A stretch of 6,365 nt of DNA from positions 1 to 6,365 of the forward strand of contig CAJLXE010000100.1 in NCBI GenBank assembly GCA_905210525.1, given 5' to 3'. Origin of the DNA: an uncultured Clostridia bacterium (GTDB taxonomy: Bacteria > Bacillota > Clostridia > HGM11327). A program made the translations under genes and the position numbers. The notes below the pieces were generated by a model. That model was not told the origin of the DNA and searched no databases. It was given only the letters and a program-made list of their open reading frames with translations. Shown here one piece after another: positions 1 through 6,144 of the stretch (position 1 is the first letter of the stretch; every line of letters begins with the position of its first letter).

Positions 1-1320
1 GATAACCTTTGCGGCGGATTTATATGGGAATGGTGCGACCATACGGTTCTTGTTGACGGAATGGCAAAATACGGCGGCGACTTCAAGGAAAAAACGCATG
101 ACGGCAACTTCTGCTGTGACGGACTTGTATTTTATGACAGATCTTTCAAAGCAGGTTCGCTTGAAGCAAAAACAGCATATCAGCCAATGCAGGCAGACTG
201 GAAAAACGGAATCCTCTCTGTTACAAACAGATATGACTTCACGAATCTCGATAAGTTTACATTCACATATGACATACAAAAGGACAAAGAGCTTATCCGC
301 GGTCATGAATTTACTGTATCCGTGAAGCCTCATGAAACAGTAAGTATTCCGCTTGATATAGAACTCCCTTCTTCATGCAAATACGGAACATATCTCAATA
401 TTTCCATGAAGAATGATGAGGGCTATGTTCCGGCTTCAAATCAGATAGCTCTTGACGTGCCGGTTGTAAAAGAAAACTCCGAACTCAAGCCTGCCAATAT
501 CGAAGAAACAGAAAAAGCATTCATATTCTCGGGTGACAATTTCCGTTATACGTTCTCAAAGCTGTACGGTAACTTCTCAAGCATGATAATGAACGGCAAA
601 GAACAGCTCACCGCACCAATGGCAGTAACTGTTATCCGTACTCCGATAGATAACGAAAGCCGCGCAAAGGGCGAATGGTTCGGCAATTCCAATCTGGACA
701 GAAACTTTATAAAGACTTATGAATGCAAGCTTGATGGCAGCACCGTCACGGCAAAATGCAGTATTGCCGGCATCTCACGTGTTCCTGCAATATACTATGA
801 CCTGAGTGTCTCCGTTGACGAAAAGGGAACTGTTCTCTACAACGTTCATGCCAACCTTGCAAAAGTATCTTCTCTGGCACGTTTCGGAATTACCGTAACT
901 ACAGCTTACGACAACGACAAATTCAATTATTTCGGTATGGGACCGACAGAAAACTACTGTGATCTTTGCAGACACGCAAAAATAGGATTTTACAGCAGCG
1001 ACGCAAAGAAAGAATATGTTCCCTACATACTTCCGCAGGAGTACGGCAATCACACGAAGACAAAAGAGCTCAATATCGGCAGCGGAATGTCATTTGTTGC
1101 AACAAGCACTATTGACTTCCAGGTTTCCCATTACAGTGTTGACCGGATGTGTCATACCAGACACGCAAAAGAGCTTGTGGAAGAAGACGCAACCTATATC
1201 CGCATAGACTACAAGAACGCCGGAATAGGTTCGGCATCTTGCGGGCCCTCTCTTGATAACAAATACCGCTTGATCGAAAGAGAATTTGACTTTACATTCA
1301 AAATAGTCAACAACGCTTAA
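1..1320 (+). CDS. lacZ: Beta-galactosidase, GH2 LacZ type, C-terminal part (5' end outside window)
   Basis: Hydrolyses terminal beta-galactosides (lactose or plant/host galactosides); no secretion evidence is visible because the N-terminus is missing. The frame is open from base 1, so the first in-frame ATG at 61 is internal. Window residues 5-14 read GGFIWEWCDH, the end of the GH2 TIM barrel (GGFVWDWVDQ in E. coli LacZ). FCCDGLVFYDR at 37-47 matches the E. coli sodium-site segment FCMNGLVFADR, with Asp40 where E. coli has Asn604. Domain 4 follows (about 60-150), then the Bgal_small_N sandwich domain (about 168-438), with TPIDNE, FGMGPTENYCD, LPQEYGNH and GIGSASCGPSL. Cys414 stands where E. 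coli has Trp999, a change I recall as common in Bacillota LacZ. The catalytic acid and nucleophile glutamates lie upstream of the window. The reading frame is intact and ends in TAA, followed within 30 nt by a terminator. It is convergent with the GH43 gene. Confidence 0.95.
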   Translation, partial: DNLCGGFIWEWCDHTVLVDGMAKYGGDFKEKTHDGNFCCDGLVFYDRSFKAGSLEAKTAYQPMQADWKNGILSVTNRYDFTNLDKFTFTYDIQKDKELIRGHEFTVSVKPHETVSIPLDIELPSSCKYGTYLNISMKNDEGYVPASNQIALDVPVVKENSELKPANIEETEKAFIFSGDNFRYTFSKLYGNFSSMIMNGKEQLTAPMAVTVIRTPIDNESRAKGEWFGNSNLDRNFIKTYECKLDGSTVTAKCSIAGISRVPAIYYDLSVSVDEKGTVLYNVHANLAKVSSLARFGITVTTAYDNDKFNYFGMGPTENYCDLCRHAKIGFYSSDAKKEYVPYILPQEYGNHTKTKELNIGSGMSFVATSTIDFQVSHYSVDRMCHTRHAKELVEEDATYIRIDYKNAGIGSASCGPSLDNKYRLIEREFDFTFKIVNNA

Positions 1321-1350
1321 AAAGCAAATACAAAAAAGCAGTTAAAAGCT

Positions 1351-1392
1351 AAAAACAGAGACTAACGTCAAAAGACAATCGTCTCTGTTTTT
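1351..1392 (+). terminator. Rho-independent terminator after lacZ
   Basis: A perfect 12-bp inverted repeat: AAAAACAGAGAC (1351-1362) pairs with GTCTCTGTTTTT (1381-1392), with an 18-nt loop that can form a small inner GTC-AAAA-GAC hairpin. The right arm ends in five T residues, and it lies 30 nt after the lacZ stop. The left arm starts with five A residues, so the hairpin could also stop leftward transcription from GH43. Confidence 0.85.
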
Positions 1393-1440
1393 ATGTAAGC
1401 AATCCACACAAGCAAATATATAGGAAAATTCGTACAATAA

Positions 1441-1480
1441 AAAACCTAAGCCGTCGGTTTACTCATTTGGCTTAGGTTTT
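1441..1480 (-). terminator. Bidirectional rho-independent terminator between lacZ and GH43
   Basis: A perfect 12-bp inverted repeat: AAAACCTAAGCC (1441-1452) and GGCTTAGGTTTT (1469-1480), with a 16-nt loop. Read on the minus strand the stem runs into TTTTTTATT, a good U-tract, and it lies 80 nt after the GH43 stop, so it is the likely terminator of the leftward genes. On the plus strand it ends in TTTTCTTT and could back up the lacZ terminator. The rest of 1393-1559 holds no gene I can support. Confidence 0.85.
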
Positions 1481-1559
1481 CTTTAGCAGTGACGCATCGC
1501 TTTCGCTATGCAATTATTCTTATGCGGAACATTTTGCAGTTCTCTATTTATTTTATCGG

Positions 1560-2411
1560 TTATTCATCCCATACAAGCGTTCCGTTTTCCTCACGGATTG
1601 CTATAAATACCGGTCTTTCCGAGTATCCGTTCTGCTCACTGTTCGGTGAGTGGATCGAAAGATACATTTGACCCGATAAAGACCTGAAGATCATGCCGTG
1701 TCCTCCGTCGTATTGCCCCGACAGCTTTTTTGAGTAGAGCAGTTTGTCGTCCTGCGTCCAGTTGCCGTCAATCTTTCCGTTATCAGAACGTGCAATGCCT
1801 ACACAATATCCATCGGAAAAATTTGACCAGATCATGAGAAGCTCACCTGTTGAGCAACGGTACATCCAACAACCGTCTGTAACACAATGATTCGTCCATG
1901 ACGGATCATCAGCCCTGAAAAGCTCAATCGGTTCTGTGGTAAGGTGTGTAAAATCATAGGAAAGCTTTGCCGATGCCATCCTTCCTATACCGTCGTCGGT
2001 GCTTGTCCACTCGTGTACGAATATCATCCACGGCTGACCTGATTCATCAACGTAAAGTGTAGCATCAATCGCATCCCAATCGGATGGAGTAAGCGGTCCT
2101 TCGGATATCTCTTCAAAAGGTCCTTCGGGCGAATCCGATTTGAGTACAGTACAGCCTCTATGGTTGGTAACCGATGAGAAGTAGGTGGCAAACATATAGA
2201 ATTTGCCGTTATGTTTATGAACCTCCGGAGCCCACAAATCCTTTTTTGCCTCAGCCGGAACATTTACAATGTTGTTCATAGGCGTCCATTCTCCGTCAAG
2301 CTTTCCGCTCGTATTCTTATAGCCTACCCAGCCGGTACCGTAAACATAATACGTTCCGTTTTCAAGCAAAACACAGGGGTCGCGAAGGCTTTCAATTTTT
2401 GAAACTATCAT
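1560..2411 (-). CDS. Glycoside hydrolase family 43 (arabinosidase/xylosidase-type), cytoplasmic
   Basis: A 283-residue five-bladed beta-propeller enzyme of GH43, a family that removes or cuts alpha-L-arabinofuranosyl or beta-D-xylosyl units from plant oligosaccharides; the exact substrate cannot be read here. Motifs in order: LRDPCVL (9-15; Asp11 is the expected general base), DLWAPEV (58-64), DAIDATLYVDESGQPW (113-128; Asp116 the expected pKa-tuning Asp), VTDGCWMYR (177-185; region of the general acid, with Asp179 where many GH43 enzymes have Glu), LLMIWSNFS (191-199), and GGHGMIF (236-242; His238 near the usual central metal site). There is no signal peptide, so it probably acts on imported oligosaccharides. 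The ATG at 2411 is preceded by GAGGA, and the first blade motif begins at residue 9, so an earlier start is not needed. The length fits a catalytic domain alone, without a binding module. It lies downstream of dnaE on the same strand but probably has its own promoter. Confidence 0.9.
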   Translation of the reverse strand: MIVSKIESLRDPCVLLENGTYYVYGTGWVGYKNTSGKLDGEWTPMNNIVNVPAEAKKDLWAPEVHKHNGKFYMFATYFSSVTNHRGCTVLKSDSPEGPFEEISEGPLTPSDWDAIDATLYVDESGQPWMIFVHEWTSTDDGIGRMASAKLSYDFTHLTTEPIELFRADDPSWTNHCVTDGCWMYRCSTGELLMIWSNFSDGYCVGIARSDNGKIDGNWTQDDKLLYSKKLSGQYDGGHGMIFRSLSGQMYLSIHSPNSEQNGYSERPVFIAIREENGTLVWDE

Positions 2412-2415
2412 AAAA

Positions 2416-2420
2416 TCCTC
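2416..2420 (-). promoter_or_regulatory. Ribosome binding site of the GH43 gene
   Basis: On the minus strand GAGGA is followed by TTTT and then ATG, a short spacer of 4 nt. It supports the start at 2411; there is no other in-frame start nearby with a comparable site. Confidence 0.7.
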
Positions 2421-2431
2421 TTATTTATCCG

Positions 2432-2460
2432 AAAATGTCCGGTTGTTTATTTTTCGTCAA
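2432..2460 (-). promoter_or_regulatory. Candidate promoter of the GH43 gene
   Basis: On the minus strand TTGACG (2460-2455) matches the -35 consensus at five of six positions. A 17-nt spacer leads to CATTTT (2437-2432), which matches TATAAT at only three of six. If used, transcription would start about 14 nt before the GH43 ATG. The weak -10 would fit a promoter that needs an activator, and two direct-repeat copies flank the -35 box. Read-through from dnaE is the alternative. Confidence 0.35.
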
Positions 2461-2479
2461 TCTTAAAATATTCGGTTGT
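2432..2479 (-). repeat. Two 15-bp direct repeats upstream of GH43 (possible operator pair)
   Basis: On the plus strand AAAATGTCCGGTTGT (2432-2446) and AAAATATTCGGTTGT (2465-2479) agree at 13 of 15 positions, same orientation, 33 bp apart (about three helical turns). The proximal copy covers the candidate -10 region and the distal copy lies just upstream of the candidate -35, as expected for a regulator that binds direct repeats on one face of the helix. No regulator gene is in the window, so its identity is unknown. Confidence 0.45.
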
Positions 2480-2563
2480 CGGATCATGCCGCAAAAATCA
2501 ATGATTTTTACAGCTCATTCTGTGCTTTGGTTGTTATCTCTTGGCACTTATGCAACAGGAGGT

Positions 2564-4570
2564 TTATTCCACAAGCTTTACATTGTCGTTACCCAGAATA
2601 CTTTTAAGTTCAACCATAAGCGAAGTGCTTATTTCAACCCAGTTATCTCTGTCCGCAAGAAATACACTCTTTTTTCCGTTATCATCAACACAGATTTTGA
2701 CAGGAATATTACCTGAATGTTTTTTCAGAACAGGATTTATCAGTTTTTGCGTTTTATCCGCCTGCTCTTTGGAAAGCTTTATATAAAGCGTAACCTTGCG
2801 TTCTTTCGTGAGAGGTCTGATCTTCTCCGCTATAAGCTTTACACCCTCGCCGTCCTTAAAAGATGTTTTACCCTCAACTATAACTATACTGTCAACTGTA
2901 AGCAGTTCTCCGTACTTATCCACCTGAGACGGAAACGCAATAACTTCTATCGTACCCACTTTGTCTTCAAGCGTTGCAAAGCGCATGAGCTGTTTTTTCT
3001 TTGTTGATACTTGCTTTACAGCCGTTATAATACCGCCTATCGATATATATTTTCCGTCACAGTCCGAAAGATCCATATTATCAAGCGCGGACGGATCGTT
3101 TTGCGCCGCCTCATTGACTTCCGCAAACATTGCCGTTGAATTAAGCCCGTTCATTGCATCACTGTATTCATCCAAAGGATGCCCGGATATATATATACCT
3201 GCAATCTCGCGTTCCATTTTAAGCATGACATCTATCGGATATTCCGGTATATCGGGAAATTCTATTTCCAATACGTCGTCAGGCTTGTCCTCATCCGAAA
3301 GCATATCGAATATGCTTATCTGCATATCGTTTTTTTCTGCATTCGCCTTATGATACGCGTCCATAACACGCTCATACACGTTCAAAAGCTGAGATCTCTT
3401 ATTGCCGAGTGAATCAAATGCTCCGCATTTTATAAGGGATTCCACCACTCTCTTATTGGAAGACAATTTCCCCGCACGCCTGCAAAAATCAGAAAAGCTT
3501 GTATAAGGACCGTTTTTATCTCTTTCCTCGGTTATTTCATTGACAGCCTGCTCGCCCACGTTTTTAAGCGCGTTGAGCCCGAACATTATATTGCCGCCGT
3601 CCGGTACAAACGCGCCTTCACTGCGGTTTATATCGGGATTCAAAACGTTTACGTTCGCTTTTCTGCAATATTCTATGTATTCTGCCACTTTCGCAGGGCT
3701 TCCCGCAACGCTCGATATGAGCGACGCCATATAATCAACAAAGTAATAATGCCTTAAGTATGCTGTCCAATAGCTCACAACCGCATAAGACGCGGCGTGT
3801 GCTTTATTGAATGCGTATTCGGCAAACTTTATCATTTCATCGAAAATTTCGTTTGCTTTTTCCGGTGAAACGCCGTTTCGTACCGCTCCGCATACTGTTA
3901 CATTTCCGTTTTCGTCCTCTATTCCGTTTATAAAGTTTATACGTTCCTTTTCCATAACGCTATGCTTCTTTTTTGCCATAGCGCGGCGCACAAGGTCGCT
4001 TCTGCCGTATGAATATCCCGCCACATCACGCACTATCTGCATTACCTGTTCCTGATAAATCATACATCCGTACGTTACGTTAAGAATAGGTTCAAGGCAT
4101 TTATCCGTATATTTTATATTCTCAGGGTTGTTTCTGTTTTCAAGATAACGTGGTATCTGATCCATAGGACCCGGACGGTAAAGAGATATGCCTGCTATTA
4201 TATCTTCTATGTTTACAGGCTTAAGCTCCTTGAAAAACGACGTTATGCCGGAGCTTTCCAGCTGAAACACGCCTATACAATCGCCCTTGCAAAGAGATTC
4301 AAAAACAGCCGGATCGTCAAACTGTATCTCGCTGAGCCGCAGATTTTTATTATATTTTCTGTTTACCGCCGCAACCGTATCGCCTATTACGGTTATATAC
4401 CTCAGTCCGAGTATGTCTATTTTCAGGAGACCCAATTCTTCAAGAAGTCCCATTGTGTACTGCGTCGTCACGGTATCGCTTGTTACCGAAAGCGGCACAT
4501 ACTCCGATATAGGATTCTTTGTAACGACAATTCCCGACGCATGAACAGATGCGTGTCTCGGCAATTTCAA
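2564..4570 (-). CDS. dnaE: DNA polymerase III alpha subunit, C-terminal fragment (frameshifted dnaE)
   Basis: This is the C-terminal 57% of DnaE, separated from its N-terminal part by a frame change. It resumes the family sequence at LPRHASVHASGIVV (3-16). Asp52 in LLKIDILGLR is the third catalytic aspartate (E. coli Asp555). Further palm/finger motifs are YRPGPMD (131-137), YQEQVMQ (172-178) and RRAMAKKK (195-202), followed by a helix-hairpin-helix region in the FGLNALKNVG stretch. QISIF (417-421) fits the internal beta-clamp binding motif, and an OB-fold spans about 506-587. The end, NVKLVE, is typical, so the C-terminus is complete. The listed start is a TTG that overlaps the upstream stop as TTGA, without a visible ribosome site, so independent translation is doubtful. 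Read with the N-terminal part it gives about 1165 codons, the usual DnaE length. Confidence 0.9.
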   Translation of the reverse strand: MKLPRHASVHASGIVVTKNPISEYVPLSVTSDTVTTQYTMGLLEELGLLKIDILGLRYITVIGDTVAAVNRKYNKNLRLSEIQFDDPAVFESLCKGDCIGVFQLESSGITSFFKELKPVNIEDIIAGISLYRPGPMDQIPRYLENRNNPENIKYTDKCLEPILNVTYGCMIYQEQVMQIVRDVAGYSYGRSDLVRRAMAKKKHSVMEKERINFINGIEDENGNVTVCGAVRNGVSPEKANEIFDEMIKFAEYAFNKAHAASYAVVSYWTAYLRHYYFVDYMASLISSVAGSPAKVAEYIEYCRKANVNVLNPDINRSEGAFVPDGGNIMFGLNALKNVGEQAVNEITEERDKNGPYTSFSDFCRRAGKLSSNKRVVESLIKCGAFDSLGNKRSQLLNVYERVMDAYHKANAEKNDMQISIFDMLSDEDKPDDVLEIEFPDIPEYPIDVMLKMEREIAGIYISGHPLDEYSDAMNGLNSTAMFAEVNEAAQNDPSALDNMDLSDCDGKYISIGGIITAVKQVSTKKKQLMRFATLEDKVGTIEVIAFPSQVDKYGELLTVDSIVIVEGKTSFKDGEGVKLIAEKIRPLTKERKVTLYIKLSKEQADKTQKLINPVLKKHSGNIPVKICVDDNGKKSVFLADRDNWVEISTSLMVELKSILGNDNVKLVE

Positions 4571-4616
4571 TGATCAGCAGTACAATAAATATCGCCAGCC
4601 AATAGATCACTTTCAT
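4440..4616 (-). other. Overprinted 58-codon frame with a membrane-helix start inside the dnaE lesion
   Basis: In the third minus-strand frame, AAGGA (4627-4623) lies 6 nt before ATG (4616-4614). The product begins MKVIYWLAIFIVLLIIEIA, a textbook transmembrane segment resembling the first helix of NfeD-like proteins. After residue 19 the frame runs through normal dnaE sequence, and its translation (ETRICSCVGN...) looks like out-of-frame noise until a TGA at 4440. It is therefore probably not a working gene, but a start region joined to dnaE. Confidence 0.3.
4565..4605 (-). other. dnaE lesion: about 41 nt not matching DnaE, with frame change
   Basis: The upstream frame matches DnaE up to LRTAYESD (the GAT codon at 4608-4606) and the downstream frame matches from LPRHAS (TTG at 4564-4562). 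DnaE proteins normally have about 15 residues here of the form xEVKxLIDxAxxLEG. The 41 nt present encode LLAGDIYCTADH and a stop in the upstream frame, and a hydrophobic helix in another, so no frame gives the DnaE sequence. This is a replacement with a net loss of roughly 4 nt, not a simple one-base indel. No intein, intron or inverted-repeat structure is visible. Confidence 0.75.
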
Positions 4617-6060
4617 AAGCCGTCCTTAATTGAGTGCTCATCTCAAGAGCCTTATCTATCGTTATATTGAGCTGAGTAGGAATCATTTTTGCAACTTTAT
4701 CCACCACCGCATAAGGTATTGCAAGCGCTCTGCCGACATCGCGTACAACCGCTCTTGCCTTCATACGTCCGTGAGTAACTATCATCGCAACATTTTCGTG
4801 ACCGTACTTTGAAATAATATATTCTATTACCTCCTGACGTCTGTCGTCGCTGAAATCAAGATCTATATCGGGCATACTTACTCGTTCCGGATTAAGAAAA
4901 CGTTCAAAAAGCAGATTGTATTTTATAGGATCTATCGCGGTTATTCCAAGTGTATACGCAACAACACTCGACGCGCCGCTTCCTCTGCCGGGGCCTACCG
5001 AAATGCCTATGCTTTCGGAATAACTTTTGAGATCTTCAACTATGAGGAAGTAATCCACATATCCCATATTTTTTATAGTAGAAAGCTCATAGTCAAGTCT
5101 CTGTTTTATGGCTTCCGAAAAATTTTCACCGTATCTTTTTTTTGCGCCTTCACGGCATCTGTATTCAAGATAACTGTATGCGTCACTCCAGCCTTCGGGA
5201 AGATGAAATTCGGGAAGATGCTTATTTTTGAAGTCAAACTCAACATTGCATCTGTGGGCTATTTTATATGTATTTTCAATTGCTTCCGGAAATCTGCCAA
5301 AAAGACGCTCCATCTCCTCGGTGCTCTTATAATAAAATTCATCCGTTTCAAAGCGCATTCTGTCTTCATCTTCAACGGTTTTAAGCGTTTGTATGCACAT
5401 CATTATGCCCTGTGCCTCGGCATCGCCCTTTGTCATATAGTGAACATCGTTTGTAGCAACAAGCCCTATGCCGAGTTTTTGCGACATTTCCACAAGCGCT
5501 TTATTCACTTTTTTCTGTTCTTCTATGCCGTGATCCTGAAGTTCAAGGAAAAAGTTATTTTCTCCGAACATATTTTTAAGCCGCAGCGCAAGTTTTTCGG
5601 CTTCCTCAATATTATCATTCAGTATGAACTGCGGTATATCTCCACCGAGACACGCACTCAAAGCTATTATGCCCTCGGAATATTTCTCCAGCAGTTCATA
5701 ATCCATTCTCGGCTTATAATAAAAACCTTCCGTGTATGCAAGCGACACAAGCTTTATGAGATTTTTATACCCCTGTTGATTTTCAGCAAGCAGAACAAGA
5801 TGCGCATAATCCGAATTCATAGGCGTTTTATCGTGCATACTTCCCTTGGTTACATATACCTCACAACCAATAACCGGGTGTATTCCCTCTGCCTTCGCCG
5901 CCTTATAAAATTCAACGGCGCCGTACATTACTCCATGATCGGTGATAGCTACGGAATCCATTCCCAGCTCCCTGCACTTATGCATAAGCTCGTCTATTCT
6001 TGTCATGCCGTCAAGCAAACTGTATTCGGTATGCAAATGTAAATGGGTGAAATGCGCCAT
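4567..6060 (-). CDS. dnaE: DNA polymerase III alpha subunit, N-terminal fragment (frameshifted dnaE)
   Basis: DnaE is the replicative DNA polymerase catalytic subunit; many Bacillota carry it beside PolC, which is not in this window. Residues 1-280 or so are the PHP domain: HLHTEYSLLDG (8-18), ITDHG (39-43), GCEVYV (65-70), His87 and a later TNDVHY. These metal-site residues look intact, so PHP nuclease activity is possible. Polymerase motifs follow: GPGRGSG (356-362) and PDIDLDF (397-403), whose Asp398 and Asp400 are two of the three catalytic aspartates (Asp401/Asp403 in E. coli). After ESD (487-489) the last 12 residues do not resemble DnaE and end in TGA. Without the third catalytic Asp, the clamp motif and the OB-fold, this piece cannot polymerise alone. 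The ATG start is preceded by AAAGGA at 7-nt spacing and gives the standard N-terminus ahead of the PHP motif. It lies 25 nt after the restored whiA stop. Confidence 0.92.
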   Translation of the reverse strand: MAHFTHLHLHTEYSLLDGMTRIDELMHKCRELGMDSVAITDHGVMYGAVEFYKAAKAEGIHPVIGCEVYVTKGSMHDKTPMNSDYAHLVLLAENQQGYKNLIKLVSLAYTEGFYYKPRMDYELLEKYSEGIIALSACLGGDIPQFILNDNIEEAEKLALRLKNMFGENNFFLELQDHGIEEQKKVNKALVEMSQKLGIGLVATNDVHYMTKGDAEAQGIMMCIQTLKTVEDEDRMRFETDEFYYKSTEEMERLFGRFPEAIENTYKIAHRCNVEFDFKNKHLPEFHLPEGWSDAYSYLEYRCREGAKKRYGENFSEAIKQRLDYELSTIKNMGYVDYFLIVEDLKSYSESIGISVGPGRGSGASSVVAYTLGITAIDPIKYNLLFERFLNPERVSMPDIDLDFSDDRRQEVIEYIISKYGHENVAMIVTHGRMKARAVVRDVGRALAIPYAVVDKVAKMIPTQLNITIDKALEMSTQLRTAYESDLLAGDIYCTADH

Positions 6061-6067
6061 TATTTTT

Positions 6068-6073
6068 TCCTTT
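6068..6073 (-). promoter_or_regulatory. Ribosome binding site of dnaE
   Basis: On the minus strand AAAGGA is followed by a 7-nt A-rich spacer and ATG (6060-6058). It fixes the dnaE start and lies in the short gap after whiA, consistent with one whiA-dnaE transcript. Confidence 0.7.
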
Positions 6074-6085
6074 CTTTTTCTGCCG

Positions 6086-6144
6086 TTATTTTATCTCGTC
6101 CGAATCGCCGTATTGAAGCATCAATTCTTCGGCAATCTGCTTCT
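6086..6144 (-). pseudogene. whiA: Out-of-frame tail of whiA with a ~13-nt deletion at its junction
   Basis: From CAG at 6139-6137 to TAA at 6088-6086 the minus strand encodes QIAEELMLQYGDSDEIK, the expected end of WhiA, in a frame different from the upstream part. Only AG (6141-6140) separates it from the Arg codon of VNHR (6144-6142), where 15 nt would be expected. The loss removes the end of the recognition-helix region and its follow-on residues from the in-frame product. Confidence 0.75.

Noticed and set aside
775..1053. Minus-strand open frame of 92 codons inside lacZ
   Set aside because: It is antisense to conserved Bgal_small_N sequence; no ribosome site or family resemblance was seen.
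1494..1511. Small hairpin GCATCGC-TTTC-GCTATGC between the terminators and GH43
   Set aside because: The stem is short with one mismatch and has no U-tract on either strand. It could be a REP-like fragment, but only one copy is seen in the window.
2493..2509. Hairpin AAAAATC-AAT-GATTTTT after dnaE as a terminator
   Set aside because: Seven mostly A-T pairs with a 3-nt loop and no separate U-tract make a weak structure. It may slow transcription, but it is not a convincing terminator.
4567..4570. Split-intein organisation of dnaE as in cyanobacteria
   Set aside because: No intein motifs (no N-terminal Cys block, no terminal His-Asn) lie at the break, the two halves are adjacent, and the cyanobacterial insertion site (KFAEY before the FNKAHA stretch) is uninterrupted in the downstream half.
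5203..6042. Long open frame of 279 codons on the plus strand opposite the dnaE N-terminal half
   Set aside because: It is fully antisense to clear PHP/DnaE coding sequence, resembles no family I recognise, and is explained by the codon bias of the real gene.
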